64,000 nt of DNA from Kofleriaceae bacterium (GTDB lineage Bacteria; Myxococcota_A; Polyangia; Haliangiales; Haliangiaceae): NCBI GenBank assembly GCA_024762925.1, contig JANTGM010000002.1:62001-126000 (forward strand), read 5' to 3'. This document shows, piece after piece, positions 1-9,635 of this stretch. The stretch's first letter is position 1; every line of letters starts with the position of its first letter. The translations under genes were made by a program, and so were the position numbers. The notes below the pieces were generated by a model that was not told the DNA's origin, ran no database searches, and worked only from the letters and a program-made list of their open reading frames with translations.

Positions 1-1075
1 CCATGTCGATAACATCTTCGGAGCTTCGCGCATTGTCCAGTAGCGTGCGTAGTAGGAGTTCTTCTGAACTTGCGGAATCTCCGCCGTTGGAACCATTGCT
101 TGGCGTGACAGGGCTTTCCAGTGTAGGGAAGAGGTCGGGAAGGTGTTTGATCACCGATTCGGTGTACTTGAAGATGTTGTCGGGGAACATTACAACAACG
201 ACCAGCCCCTCCTCATCGGGCACCATCTTAAATGCCCCCGCCAACGCCATGGCCGAACTTGGCCCCGCAATGATTCCCTCCTCGCGATTGAGGCGCGCGC
301 AAAGCTCGTAGGCCTCCAGGTTGTCGATGTCTTGTGTGCCGTCGTATTCCTCTGGGTGGAAGAAGTCTGTGAGCATGAGCTGCCTCTTGCTTCGCACTCC
401 AGGAATGTCATGGCCCTCAACAGGAGCCACGCCAAGGACTCTGATCTCAGAGTTTTTCTCTTTGAGGTAGCGCCCTGTGCCGGTGATCGTGCCACAGGTG
501 CCAAGGCCGCAGACGTAGTGCGTGATGGAGCCCTCGGTCTGCTTCCAGATTTCGGGCCCCGTGGTTCGATAGTGCGCATCGGGGTTGGCGCTGTTCTTGT
601 ATTGATTGAGCTGATGAAATCCCGGCTGCTCCGCAATGTCGCTAGCTCGCACCATCGCACCTTCGAGAGCACCTGGAGCTGGGCACAGTGTGTCGTCTAG
701 CTCAATGACGTCGGTTCCGAAGAAGCGAAGCACAGTCTTTTTGGTCTGCGGAATGTCCGAAGAGAGTGGTGTGGTGAGCGTGTAGCCTTTGAGATTGGCA
801 ACCATTACCAAGCCCATGCCCGTGCCGCCCGAAGTTGGCTCCACCAAGTGTTTTGTATCGCCTCCAAGAACGCCACGTTCTTCGGCATCTCGAATTAGGT
901 TTGCGGCAACTCTGTCTTTGACTGAGCCAAACGGGTTGTACCACTCGAGTTTGGCGTAGACCTTCGTGTGCTTGTACGGTGTGACCTTGTTGAGTTGTAC
1001 GATTGGAGTTGGATTGTCCTCATTCGACAAAAGCTCCAGCATGGACTCGTAATTTCGTAGCGTGTGATTTCCCAT
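1..1075 (-). CDS. PLP-dependent cysteine synthase / cystathionine beta-synthase family enzyme, 3' end outside window
   Basis: 358 codons can be read from an ATG at 1075 down to the window edge with no stop, so the C-terminus is missing. The fold-type II PLP signature is clear: the Schiff-base lysine is K53 in NPFGSVKDR, the substrate loop is PTSGGTG, and the phosphate-binding loop is GLGTCGTITG. Such enzymes make cysteine or cystathionine from an activated serine and a sulfur donor in the cytoplasm. The catalytic fold ends near residue 315. A Ser/Gly/Asn-rich linker follows, then a segment ending VIDM that could open a second domain such as rhodanese; this is only inferred. The gene lies 68 bases downstream of the TPR gene on the same strand. 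The exact sulfur donor cannot be told from sequence. Confidence 0.85.
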   Translation of the reverse strand, partial: MGNHTLRNYESMLELLSNEDNPTPIVQLNKVTPYKHTKVYAKLEWYNPFGSVKDRVAANLIRDAEERGVLGGDTKHLVEPTSGGTGMGLVMVANLKGYTLTTPLSSDIPQTKKTVLRFFGTDVIELDDTLCPAPGALEGAMVRASDIAEQPGFHQLNQYKNSANPDAHYRTTGPEIWKQTEGSITHYVCGLGTCGTITGTGRYLKEKNSEIRVLGVAPVEGHDIPGVRSKRQLMLTDFFHPEEYDGTQDIDNLEAYELCARLNREEGIIAGPSSAMALAGAFKMVPDEEGLVVVVMFPDNIFKYTESVIKHLPDLFPTLESPVTPSNGSNGGDSASSEELLLRTLLDNARSSEDVIDM

Positions 1076-1143
1076 GGCTCGCCCGAGATACTGTCATTGT
1101 CGCAAAACTGGCGCCAATCAAGTTGCAGCCGTTTCCCATACCC

Positions 1144-4100
1144 CTAGAGACTGTCGAGGCGAATTTCCTCGGTAACGGTTCGCGCGATGTTGCGGAAGTC
1201 CTTGCGGAGGGACTGAGATTTGCCCTGTGGCCCCGTGCTTCGACCGTCCCCTTCGTGGGGGGTTTTTGTGAGAGGGCTGGTTGGCCGGGTTGTCATATCC
1301 GGGCGGATCAGCGGGCTGCAGAAGATACGGATCAAGTCCTGGCGAGCCTCCTCGGCCTTGCGCTTGCTCTGGGTCTCGTCGGCGCTGCCCTCTAGAGCCG
1401 TTAGCAGGTCGCCAACGAGCCAGAGCGCTACACGATTCGCACTCATCGTGCTGGTCTCGATCCATCGGGTCACAATTTCGAAGCCGGCATGTTTGTCTGG
1501 GCGAAGTTTGCGGACCAGAATTTTAAGTTGATCAAACGTGGTTGCATCAATCGCCTTGGCCAAGGCGGTTGCAGTTTTTGAAACAGGAACGCCAGGCTCA
1601 CTATTTGCCAACTCGAACACAGCATCGAGAGCGTGACCCAAGGCTTTGGTATTCGGCTGCACAGCCCGAGCTAGGTATTCTCGCCGCAACATCACTAGAG
1701 CCCGTGCGAGAAGGAAACTGGTCTGTAGAGACTTGGCACTCTCTGCCGCATCCTTATTGAAGATGATCACGGGAATGAGTTGACCGCCAGCGCGCTCGGT
1801 TCCAGTCTGCACACCAATGGGAGCCTCGGCGTCCAAGTAGATGGCGGGCGGATGCACACCCAGTTGTTCTGCGAGAGCTTGCGCGCGAACGGATGCAGGG
1901 TGACTCGATGGCAGAGACTTACGACCGCCAAAGGTTGGTCTTCGCCGTTGCCGAGGAGCGGTCGTTGCAATGGCTGGTGTGAGAAGAGCGAGCAGGTGAC
2001 CGAGGGCAAAGCGCTCCTCTCGATGACGCAAGAGAGCCATCGTCTCATTATCGAGAGCGGTTGTGCGCTGTTTGGGAATTGGTATGTGCTTGGGCGTCTC
2101 ACTGCACATGGTTGAGACTGCCTGCTGGCACGCTGCGGCCGCAGAAGCATTGCCCGTTTTTTCAAACAGCCTGGCCAATGCGTTGTAGCTAGGCAAGAGG
2201 CTCGGTTCGAGATCTAAGATTGACTGGTGCTGAGCGATCGCATCGTGATAACGCCCGTCCTCCTGATAGAGGGCTGCGAGACGTTCTCGGTTCTCGAGGT
2301 TCTTTGGCAGTAGCCCGACCGCAACTTCGAGCGCGCAAAGAGCGGTTTCTCGATCTCCGAGATGTTCTGAGCACAAGTCGGCTAGATCAATCCAGGCAGA
2401 GGCGTGTTCCTCTGCACTCAAACCGGGAGTGTCTCGCAAGGCCGCAAGGAGTCGCGAGCTGCAGTCGAGCAGGCCCTGCCAGTCTTCCTTGGTTCGCAGA
2501 AGTGTTGCCAGTCTACGAAGAACACTCAGGTCCCTTGGAGCCTCGTCGGCAGCAGTCCACAACATGCGCACAGCTGTGTCCACGTCACCTAGCTCTTCTT
2601 CATGTAGGTGGGCGGTGGTTGATCGGTAGCGGGCACGCACCGATGGGTCGCTCTCTGTCTGAATCAGATGGTCGAGGTATTCCAGGCTTGCATCCCACTC
2701 TTTGTCTTCAACAGCGAAGGCGAGGCAGCGATGCAGCAATAGGTGATCATCGGGCGTAATGAGTAGTGCGCTGTGATAGGCGTCGCGCGCTTCCGAGCGT
2801 TCTCCCAAGTGATCGCGGCATAAATCGCCGATCTTGATGAGCAGCCCTGCTCGCTCGGCAGGAGGGGCATCGAGCAGCAGCGCCCGCAGGTAACCAATCT
2901 GCGCTTCTGGCTGGTCCTTTGAAAACTCGACCAAGAGATTGAGAGCGCGCCGATCGAACGGAGAACGCTCGCGCGCTTTGGCAAGAAAGCCCATCGCCTC
3001 ATCTTGCTCTCCGATTTCGTAGGCGCGCCTGGCCAAGAGGCAGTACGCCGTGGCCTTGTCTTCAACCGTTGTATCGCCTTCCAGAAGTAGCTTGGCGGTG
3101 CTCTCCGCCACACTCCATTGCTCGCGGGCAAGGGCTGCCTCTGCCAGTTGTCTGGCGATGTCAGTGCGCTCGGGAAATGCCTCAAGTGCGCGCTGCATGC
3201 ACGCGATCTCCTCTTTCCACTGGCCAAGCGCAGCATAGGCGTCTGCCATTGCTTGCAGCTCCTCGAGCTGTTCCTCTTTTCGCACTCTCTCGTTCTGGGT
3301 CTCAAGCAAGGTGATGAGGTCTTCGTGACGGCCACGGGCCTCGTAGAGGCGCCGCAATTCGACGGCGACAATTCGCTCATCGCTGCCACTGAGCCAGCGA
3401 TGCTCAAGCACTTCGATGCCGCGGTCTGTCGCATTGAGGTTCTCAAAACACCGAGCGGCCGCGAGTGCGTATTTCGTGGACTCAAAGCCTGTTGTGAGCA
3501 GCGATGCCTTATCGTACGACTCGGCAGCGCGGAGGTGTTCACCTTGGGACTGCAACACCTCGGCGAGTGCCTTGTGCAAGTCGGCACGGTCTGGGCAAGT
3601 CACAACGGCTGCTTCCAGGCTCTTTACCGCCCTTCCCGATTCGCCGTGTTGTTGCCACAAGCGAGCAGCGTGTTGGAGTAGTGTCGCTTGCGCATTGCCT
3701 TCTCCCAGCTCAGCGAGCTTGTCCGAGAGTCGAGCGGCCTCTCCATAGCGACCGGCGTGTTCGAGCAATAGCAAAATGCGTGCGCCGAGCTCAGAGTTAT
3801 TCGGCTCGCTCTCACGAAGCTCCGAGAGCAGATCGATTGCGGGCCCCAGCTCAGCGAGTTGGTGCTGGTGCAGCTCGGCCATCTGCAGAATCCAATGCGC
3901 CTTGTCTTGGCCATCGGCACGCTCTCGCTGCCTTGAGTAGAGAGCGAGCAAACTTTGCCAGTTTTGACTCCGCCGATAGATTCGCTCCAGAGCGGCCACA
4001 GCTTCGGTGGAATCTGGATCGTCGTGGCATACCCACTCCCAGCACTCGGCGGCCTCCGTGAGGTGGTCGAGGCCCTCATGGGCGAGAGCGAGCTTCTGAG

Positions 4101-5865
4101 AGAGCTCCGCGCGTTCCGCGCCTGCTTTGGCTGCGCCGACCTTGGCCTTGAGAATGTCGACGAGGCTGCTGGTTTCCCCCAGCTCGGCGTACAGCTCGGT
4201 TAGCGCTTCGAGCACCTTAGTGTTGGACGGCTCCTCATCGCGGAGTTTTTCGAAGCACAGAACTGCGCCCGTGTGATCACCCCGACTCCTGCATTGCTCG
4301 CCAAGGCGCCAGAGTTTTGCTTGAAGCTCGCTGACGGAATAGCGTTGGCCGTAGTCATAAAGGAGGTCGAGTAGGGCTGGAACCTGATGAAGATGGAGGA
4401 AGAGTCGCTCGATTTGCTGGAGGGCTTTTTGATTTGCCGGATCCATGGAGAGCACATGCTGATAGCACTCAATGGCGGCCCAAGGCTCGCCAAGTCGATC
4501 TTGCAGCACTTCAGCCCGTTGCAACAGGAATCGCTGCTTGGCATCGAGCATGGTTGCTTGCGATGCAGCTCGTTCAAGTGCACGCGTGAGTTCGTACCAG
4601 CGCTCCGCCTCTCTGAGGAGGTCGCGATGAAGCTCATCAATTTCTAACTGTCGCTCGCTTCCCGCTGTTGCGAGTTCGATGGATTCAATGGCTCGGGTTG
4701 TGTCGCCGAGCTGACGGAACACGTGCACCGCCTGCAAGAGTGCCTCTTCGCGATCATCTGCGCGAAGGGTGGGGCGCGAGTCCATCAGGGCCGTTGCGTA
4801 CTGCTCTTGGCAATCGTGGTTTGTTGCTTGCCGAGCAAGACTCGTCCAGAGTTGGCGTTCGGGGAATTCGCGGTAGGCACCAAGGGTTGCGTGAAAGGCG
4901 CGGATGGGATCCTGCATCTTGTGCTCGAGAAGTGATGCAGTCTCGAGAAGAATTTGTTGTCGCTCTTTTGCACTTTCGGCGACAGAGAGTCGTGCAAGGT
5001 GCACGTCAACCAAGCGTTCATGTGCTCCGACTTGGCGCAAGCGGTGCTCCAAGAGTTCAAAGCCGGACGCCACAGCTGGGTCATTTCTATCGAGTGCCGC
5101 CCGAGCCATGATCGCATCCAGATCGGCTGCCTCGCGAGCGATTGGCTTCGCGCCTTCCAAGGTCTCACGGATTTGCGCGACGGGATGCAGGTCCGAATCT
5201 AGCAAGTGTAGGCCGAACTGGTCTCGCAGCTCTTTGGTCTCGGTTTCGCTGAGACCCGGCATAAAGGCAAAGTGGGTTCCTTTGCTTCCTGGCAAGAGCA
5301 TGGTCTGCAGAATTCTTCTGAAGTCCTCATCGTGTGCGTCAAACCCGAGAAAGACAAACACCCGACTCGACCACCACGATTGAAGGAGCGATTGCAAATC
5401 CGTGTCGTGGCGGACGCTCTCGAAGTCGGTGCCGCAAAGCAACATCGAATCGGGTTGGCTCGTTTTGCCAAAGAGGTGATAGACGACGGCATCGTAGTCG
5501 TAGTCGGGGGATTGGCCTGGGACGATTGAGTGGACAAACTTGCCAGCTTCATCGAACGCGCGTTCCCAGCCTTGGCCGAGGGACGTCGTGAGCACCAAGT
5601 CGATTGGTAGCCCTGTGAGAGCTTGCATGTCGTCACTTGCTTCGGTGCGCAGCGTTTCCTCGAGCTTGGTCGGAAGTGCATCGCTAAGTACTCTTCTTAG
5701 ATAGCTACCAAGAAGCCAGGGGTGGCATTCGTTCTCATCCGACGCCCCAGCCTGGGTCTCGACATACAGTGAGCGCAGTGCCTTGTGAGTGGAGCATGCT
5801 TCGGAAAACCGACTCCCGGCAATAATGGCTAACGGTCGATTTCCGAGTGCTTCTTGTAAATCCAC
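1144..5865 (-). CDS. SIR2-like domain / tetratricopeptide-repeat giant protein (1573 aa)
   Basis: The start is GTG at 5865, supported by an AAAGGA ribosome-binding site seven bases upstream. Residues about 1-240 resemble the SIR2_2 family: an AIIAGS turn where the GAG NAD loop belongs, VLTTS where the family has TTNYD, VVYHLFG carrying the conserved histidine (H130), and the closing FLGFDAHDEDFRRIL. The usual Asn and Asp are S95 and G97, so NAD hydrolysis is doubtful. From about 250 to 1290 there are TPR-type helical pairs that read as a scaffold. The last 280 residues form a separate helical domain, like the C-terminus of other long myxobacterial TPR proteins by my recollection. No signal peptide is seen. 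The function is unknown; protein-protein assembly is the inferred role. Confidence 0.8.
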   Translation of the reverse strand: MDLQEALGNRPLAIIAGSRFSEACSTHKALRSLYVETQAGASDENECHPWLLGSYLRRVLSDALPTKLEETLRTEASDDMQALTGLPIDLVLTTSLGQGWERAFDEAGKFVHSIVPGQSPDYDYDAVVYHLFGKTSQPDSMLLCGTDFESVRHDTDLQSLLQSWWSSRVFVFLGFDAHDEDFRRILQTMLLPGSKGTHFAFMPGLSETETKELRDQFGLHLLDSDLHPVAQIRETLEGAKPIAREAADLDAIMARAALDRNDPAVASGFELLEHRLRQVGAHERLVDVHLARLSVAESAKERQQILLETASLLEHKMQDPIRAFHATLGAYREFPERQLWTSLARQATNHDCQEQYATALMDSRPTLRADDREEALLQAVHVFRQLGDTTRAIESIELATAGSERQLEIDELHRDLLREAERWYELTRALERAASQATMLDAKQRFLLQRAEVLQDRLGEPWAAIECYQHVLSMDPANQKALQQIERLFLHLHQVPALLDLLYDYGQRYSVSELQAKLWRLGEQCRSRGDHTGAVLCFEKLRDEEPSNTKVLEALTELYAELGETSSLVDILKAKVGAAKAGAERAELSQKLALAHEGLDHLTEAAECWEWVCHDDPDSTEAVAALERIYRRSQNWQSLLALYSRQRERADGQDKAHWILQMAELHQHQLAELGPAIDLLSELRESEPNNSELGARILLLLEHAGRYGEAARLSDKLAELGEGNAQATLLQHAARLWQQHGESGRAVKSLEAAVVTCPDRADLHKALAEVLQSQGEHLRAAESYDKASLLTTGFESTKYALAAARCFENLNATDRGIEVLEHRWLSGSDERIVAVELRRLYEARGRHEDLITLLETQNERVRKEEQLEELQAMADAYAALGQWKEEIACMQRALEAFPERTDIARQLAEAALAREQWSVAESTAKLLLEGDTTVEDKATAYCLLARRAYEIGEQDEAMGFLAKARERSPFDRRALNLLVEFSKDQPEAQIGYLRALLLDAPPAERAGLLIKIGDLCRDHLGERSEARDAYHSALLITPDDHLLLHRCLAFAVEDKEWDASLEYLDHLIQTESDPSVRARYRSTTAHLHEEELGDVDTAVRMLWTAADEAPRDLSVLRRLATLLRTKEDWQGLLDCSSRLLAALRDTPGLSAEEHASAWIDLADLCSEHLGDRETALCALEVAVGLLPKNLENRERLAALYQEDGRYHDAIAQHQSILDLEPSLLPSYNALARLFEKTGNASAAAACQQAVSTMCSETPKHIPIPKQRTTALDNETMALLRHREERFALGHLLALLTPAIATTAPRQRRRPTFGGRKSLPSSHPASVRAQALAEQLGVHPPAIYLDAEAPIGVQTGTERAGGQLIPVIIFNKDAAESAKSLQTSFLLARALVMLRREYLARAVQPNTKALGHALDAVFELANSEPGVPVSKTATALAKAIDATTFDQLKILVRKLRPDKHAGFEIVTRWIETSTMSANRVALWLVGDLLTALEGSADETQSKRKAEEARQDLIRIFCSPLIRPDMTTRPTSPLTKTPHEGDGRSTGPQGKSQSLRKDFRNIARTVTEEIRLDSL

Positions 5866-5933
5866 GTCCAGATCCTTTCCGAACCTGCAAAGTTAGCAAG
5901 AACAGCTCCAAACGGGGTCGCCTTGGTGGCCTC

Positions 5934-6518
5934 TTATTTGCGCAAGACTCTCGTCTGACTGGGGCTAGGGACCCCGACTTGGGGGGGGGCCTCAGGTGTG
6001 CGGGCGAGCAGTGCAACCAGTTCCAGGATGTGTGGATCTTCGACTTGCATTTCGTCCAAGCCCTGCGCAAGTTTCTGAAGGTACTCCCGGTTTGCTCCGC
6101 TCTCGCCCTGCGCCTCTCGGATGATGGCTGCGGTGGTTTCGTGACTCTCGGGTCCTATGTAGTTCTGATTTTCCGCGGACGCAACATAGAGCAGTACATC
6201 CTCGATTGGACCAACGTTTCGCACGTGAAGTGTGGTTCGAACGCGTTCGTAGCCTGTGCGCTCTCTATGATCCAGCGCGACGAGAATCTCTTGTGCCTCA
6301 TGCTCGTGGACTTGGTAGGCCATCCCCCAGCATTGCGCGTTGTGCTTAGGAAGCAGCGTGGCGACACGGCCCGGCCGTTCGACGGTTCCTCGATGCAGTG
6401 GGGAGGCTTGCCAGAAGCGACGTTCAAATCCGTCAATGTATGCCGGCTCGCGGCGCACGTGAGAAAACGCGGGTCGCCAGACCAAGGAGCCGTAGCCAAA
6501 AATCCAGGGACCGCTCAT
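5934..6518 (-). CDS. chaC: ChaC-type gamma-glutamylcyclotransferase
   Basis: This protein matches the ChaC family, cytosolic enzymes that cut glutathione to 5-oxoproline and Cys-Gly. Visible motifs are FGYGSLVWRP at residues 7-16, which forms the substrate loop, and DHRERTGY at 83-90, whose E86 fits the catalytic glutamate. The length of 194 aa is normal. I chose the ATG at 6518 because the family motif starts seven residues later; a longer in-frame start at 6575 would add a low-similarity leader. The last residues are encoded across a run of nine G (5981-5989 on plus), so the exact C-terminus depends on that homopolymer being correct. It sits between the TPR gene and the vWA lipoprotein, all on the same strand. 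Confidence 0.85.
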   Translation of the reverse strand: MSGPWIFGYGSLVWRPAFSHVRREPAYIDGFERRFWQASPLHRGTVERPGRVATLLPKHNAQCWGMAYQVHEHEAQEILVALDHRERTGYERVRTTLHVRNVGPIEDVLLYVASAENQNYIGPESHETTAAIIREAQGESGANREYLQKLAQGLDEMQVEDPHILELVALLARTPEAPPQVGVPSPSQTRVLRK

Positions 6519-6590
6519 TCTGACGAAAGTATGCCGCGACCCTGAGCGGTATTCCAGCACAAGACCGCGGCGCACCGGCAGTACGATGAG

Positions 6591-8219
6591 TTACTTCGCC
6601 AGCTGCGCTTTTGGGCCGGCGAGTTTGCGCGCTGCTCCAATCAACTCCAAAAACTCTTGGCGGTGCTCGCTCTTGTGATTGCCAACCGCATCTTCCGCCA
6701 TCGCTTGGAGCCCCCTCCAGGTGAGCGTTCCACGATGCTTTGAATTTCTGAGAAGCAAGCCGAATCCCGCAACTGAGGTTGCAAAGCGCATGTCTTGCGA
6801 GGCCTGCGCGAAGGCACCGCGCTTTGGGGAGATGTTGTGCGTGAGCAACTCGCTCTTTTGGGAGTCGGGGCGCTTGTAGCGGAGTTTCACTGTGGCCATG
6901 GGCTGATTGCCTTTGCCTGCTTTGGGCTCCACTTCGTACAGAGCAGTCACAGAGTGCCCCGGTCCAAGCTCTCCAGCATCCACCTTGTCATTGTCAAAAT
7001 CTTCCTTGGCGAGCATGCGGTTCTCGTAGCCAATGAGGCGGTAGCTCTTGACAGCCGCGCTGTTGAACTCAACCTGAATCTTGACGTCCTTGGCAATTGT
7101 GACGAGTGTGGAGCCACCTTCGTCGACCAAGACTTTTTGGGCTTCCCTAGCACTGTCGATGTACGAGTAGTTGCCATTTCCCTTGTCGGCAATCTGCTCC
7201 ATCGTGGCATCCTTGAGATTGCCGCGCCCAAAGCCCAAGACACTGAGGTAAACGCCGCTCTTGCGCTTCTCTTCCACCAGTTCGATGAGAGCATCCTTGT
7301 TTGTCATGCCCACGTTGAAGTCACCATCGCTCGCCAGAATCACGCGGTTGATAGCGTTTGGATCGAAGTTCTGTTCGGCGAGTTTGTACGCGAGTTGAAT
7401 GCCTTGGCCCCCATTGGTGCTGCCACCGCTTTTCAGCTTGTCGAGAGCGCCCATGATCGCGTCCTGATTGGCACCCGAAGTTGGTAGCAGCACCGCGCCT
7501 GCAGCGCCCGCATAGACAACGATCGACACGTGGTCCTCTTCGCCCAGCGTCTTGGTGAGCATCTTGAAGCCTTCGCGTAGGAGGGGAAGTTTGTCGGCGT
7601 TTGACATCGAGCCAGATACGTCGATCAAGAAGACGATGTTTCGTTGGGGAAGTTCTGAGTTGTCGATGCGCTGGCCTTGGAGACCAATTCGCAGGAGCTC
7701 GTGCTTCGGATTCCACGGTGCGGTGGTGGTTTCTGAGTGCACTGCAAAGGGCACGTCCTTCGCGGGATCGGCGTAGTCGTAGCTGAAGTAGTTGATGAAC
7801 TCCTCGACGCGAACGGCGCTCGTGGGAGGCATGTGTCCAGAGATAAGGAAGCGTCTGGTGTTGCTGTACGATGCTGTGTCCACGTCGATGGAGAACGTTG
7901 AGAACGCCTGTTTCGACGGGGCATGGAAGGAGTTCTCGTTGGTGGCAGCGTAGTCTTCGGTCAATGCAGTCGTTGGACTTGGAGCTGGCATCGACGAGGC
8001 ATTAGCTGCAATTGCGGAGCGTCCTGTCGGTGCGTAGGATCGCTCTGCCATGGGAGCTTCGGACTCCCCTGCGTAGGTCATATCGTCAGAAGAAGTCGCC
8101 GCTTGGGGCGCTCCACTGGCATGCATCGCACCGAGCTTGTTTGATTGTGTCGAACCACCGCAGGATGCGGATACCAGGAGAGTGGATAGGAGGAGGACGT
8201 GGCGAGTTTTGTTCCGCAT
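6591..8219 (-). CDS. von Willebrand factor type A lipoprotein (YfbK-like)
   Basis: A 542-residue exported protein. It opens MRNKTRHVLLLS and reaches a cysteine in a VSASC lipobox, so it should be lipid-anchored. An Ala/Ser/Pro-rich linker of about 70 residues precedes the folded part. The vWA domain has a full metal-ion-dependent adhesion site: DVSGSMS near residue 199, a threonine in the middle (GGSTNGG region) and SDGDFN downstream. The N-terminal YfbK_N-like segment (SIDVDTASYSNTRRF) and the C-terminal DUF3520-like part complete the YfbK architecture. Such proteins are thought to bind partners at the envelope; the partner is unknown. An upstream in-frame start at 8297 was rejected because it precedes a poor leader. 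Confidence 0.85.
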   Translation of the reverse strand: MRNKTRHVLLLSTLLVSASCGGSTQSNKLGAMHASGAPQAATSSDDMTYAGESEAPMAERSYAPTGRSAIAANASSMPAPSPTTALTEDYAATNENSFHAPSKQAFSTFSIDVDTASYSNTRRFLISGHMPPTSAVRVEEFINYFSYDYADPAKDVPFAVHSETTTAPWNPKHELLRIGLQGQRIDNSELPQRNIVFLIDVSGSMSNADKLPLLREGFKMLTKTLGEEDHVSIVVYAGAAGAVLLPTSGANQDAIMGALDKLKSGGSTNGGQGIQLAYKLAEQNFDPNAINRVILASDGDFNVGMTNKDALIELVEEKRKSGVYLSVLGFGRGNLKDATMEQIADKGNGNYSYIDSAREAQKVLVDEGGSTLVTIAKDVKIQVEFNSAAVKSYRLIGYENRMLAKEDFDNDKVDAGELGPGHSVTALYEVEPKAGKGNQPMATVKLRYKRPDSQKSELLTHNISPKRGAFAQASQDMRFATSVAGFGLLLRNSKHRGTLTWRGLQAMAEDAVGNHKSEHRQEFLELIGAARKLAGPKAQLAK

Positions 8220-8324
8220 GCCCACATAACGGCGTGATTGCGGGCGCCTTACACCTGGATCGAAAGAAACTCGCAGACAAGCAATATGGGCGATCACGCG
8301 AGATCCGCGCTGATCGACGGAGAG

Positions 8325-8699
8325 CTACTCCATCGGCAAGAGGTTCACCGAACAGAACTCGCTCTCAAGGCCCGACCAATCCCCCGTCACAAGGTCAACA
8401 ACCAAGGGCACCACGACCCAGATGAGAGCCACATCGAGAATCACCCAGATTGCGTCGACCGATGTGTTGATGTAGCAGCCACCTGGGTGAAATCCTTCCT
8501 TGCGAATCGTCACCGAGAGCCGCTCGTGATCATTCACCGAGATCTTCATGGGAGTCACACCACGAGCGGTTCCATTGACAGTGATCTCCGCGCCCGAAGG
8601 GCTGCTTGTGACCATGACCGAGCGGGAGTCGTCAGCAAAGAGCGTCGCGCAAGACGAGAGCATCAGAACTGTTAGCAGTGCGACCGTACTTCGAACCAT
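8325..8699 (-). CDS. PEGA-domain lipoprotein
   Basis: A 124-residue protein with a type II signal peptide (MVRSTVALLTVLMLSSC; lipobox LSSC). A single PEGA-like beta domain covers about residues 28-70 (VTSSPSGAEITVNG, then GVTPMKISV). A hydrophobic stretch from about 85 to 105 could be a membrane segment and carries a short acidic tail. PEGA domains are found in surface or periplasmic proteins and are usually structural. The gene ends 105 bases before the vWA lipoprotein and starts nine bases after the DUF1415 gene, so the three may be co-transcribed. The cellular role is not known. Confidence 0.75.
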   Translation of the reverse strand: MVRSTVALLTVLMLSSCATLFADDSRSVMVTSSPSGAEITVNGTARGVTPMKISVNDHERLSVTIRKEGFHPGGCYINTSVDAIWVILDVALIWVVVPLVVDLVTGDWSGLESEFCSVNLLPME

Positions 8700-8708
8700 G
8701 TGAGGATT

Positions 8709-9380
8709 CTAGCGCTCCTGGTGCGCTGCCGCATAGGCGCTGTCTCGGTCTGCTTGAATATCAGCAATAATTTTTTCAATTTCCGGCACACCAACGCGAT
8801 TCACTGTGCGCAGGTTCGTCTTAGCGATGCCATCCGATACCGACGGCTTTGGGCGGTTTCCAAGCAAGGGGAGAAACGCTTCGAGAGTATCGACAAAGAC
8901 CGAGCCTTCATTCTTCGATTGCCGAACCTTGTCCATGGCATTGCGCCGCACGAGTTGAATCGTGGGATCGGGTGATCGTCGGACGAAGGGCACGAGCCGA
9001 GCGGGGGATGTCGTGTCGGCAACAGCTTCTGGGTGGAAGCTCGCCATGGCCATAGGGATTGCATCTCGGGCATGTTGCTCAGCATGGCGCTGCTCCATGC
9101 TGGAGACGAAGCGGCGGAAGTCGGCGTTTGTGGATTTGAGTTCGGGAAAGATGAGCAAGCCGATGGCTGTGTCTTGTTCGAGGCTGATTTCCTCGATGAG
9201 CGCGGCTGTGAGGTCAGCAAGGCTTTCATCAATGGTGGCGCCAAAGAGCACTTTTCTGGCCAGTCCCTCGCCATCGCGCACGGTCTTCGCCCAAGGACAG
9301 AAGCCGAGTGCTTCGACGATCTCGGTTAGGTATCGCTGGTTGATGCGAAGTGCTTCGCGCTGGCGTGCTTCGAGTCCCAC
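8709..9380 (-). CDS. DUF1415 family protein
   Basis: The 223-residue product begins at a GTG (9380) and shows the DUF1415 landmarks: YLTEIVEALGFCPWA near residue 17-31, with its conserved CPWA, then AMASFHP near 112-118, and IQLVRR near 140. The family is widespread in proteobacteria, cytosolic and uncharacterised. No signal peptide or membrane segment is visible. The gene is divergent from the membrane-protein gene at 9636 across a 255-base intergenic region that must hold both promoters. I cannot assign a reaction. Confidence 0.8.
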   Translation of the reverse strand: MGLEARQREALRINQRYLTEIVEALGFCPWAKTVRDGEGLARKVLFGATIDESLADLTAALIEEISLEQDTAIGLLIFPELKSTNADFRRFVSSMEQRHAEQHARDAIPMAMASFHPEAVADTTSPARLVPFVRRSPDPTIQLVRRNAMDKVRQSKNEGSVFVDTLEAFLPLLGNRPKPSVSDGIAKTNLRTVNRVGVPEIEKIIADIQADRDSAYAAAHQER

Positions 9381-9588
9381 GAGGCGACTATAGCAAGGTA
9401 GAATTTGCCGTTTCGTTAGGAGTTATTCTTGGCTTTCACAAGCCTCGATGACTCATCCCACAGGCAGGGGAGTCGCCTAATCCTGGCGCTGCTCAAGAAT
9501 CCGGCGACCTAAGCTGCCGATCTGGCGGCGCTGGCGCTCCATTCTTGTGTTTACAGGGTGCCAAAGCGCTCCGAGCTGTGCCTAAATG

Positions 9589-9613
9589 CAGGCTCCTCCA
9601 TGGGGGAGGCCTG
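9589..9613 (+). other. Imperfect hairpin in the leader of the 9636 gene
   Basis: CAGGC...CC pairs with GG...GCCTG around a short loop with one bulged base, 23 bases upstream of the ATG at 9636. There is no T-tract, so it is not a terminator; it could affect mRNA stability. The rest of the 255-base intergenic region holds no gene that I can see. Confidence 0.25.
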
Positions 9614-9635
9614 AGACAGCACAAGGAGAGCGGCA

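Noticed and set aside
190-672. Open frames on both strands over the cysteine-synthase gene
   Set aside because: They overlap a clear PLP-enzyme frame that the window edge leaves without a stop.
2664-3587. 307-codon open frame inside the TPR gene
   Set aside because: Arg/Ser-rich composition typical of an out-of-frame shadow; the TPR frame is continuous through it.
1144-5865. Anti-phage defence role for the SIR2/TPR protein
   Set aside because: The NAD-hydrolysis residues are gone, the neighbours are housekeeping genes, and no mobile element or second defence gene is nearby.
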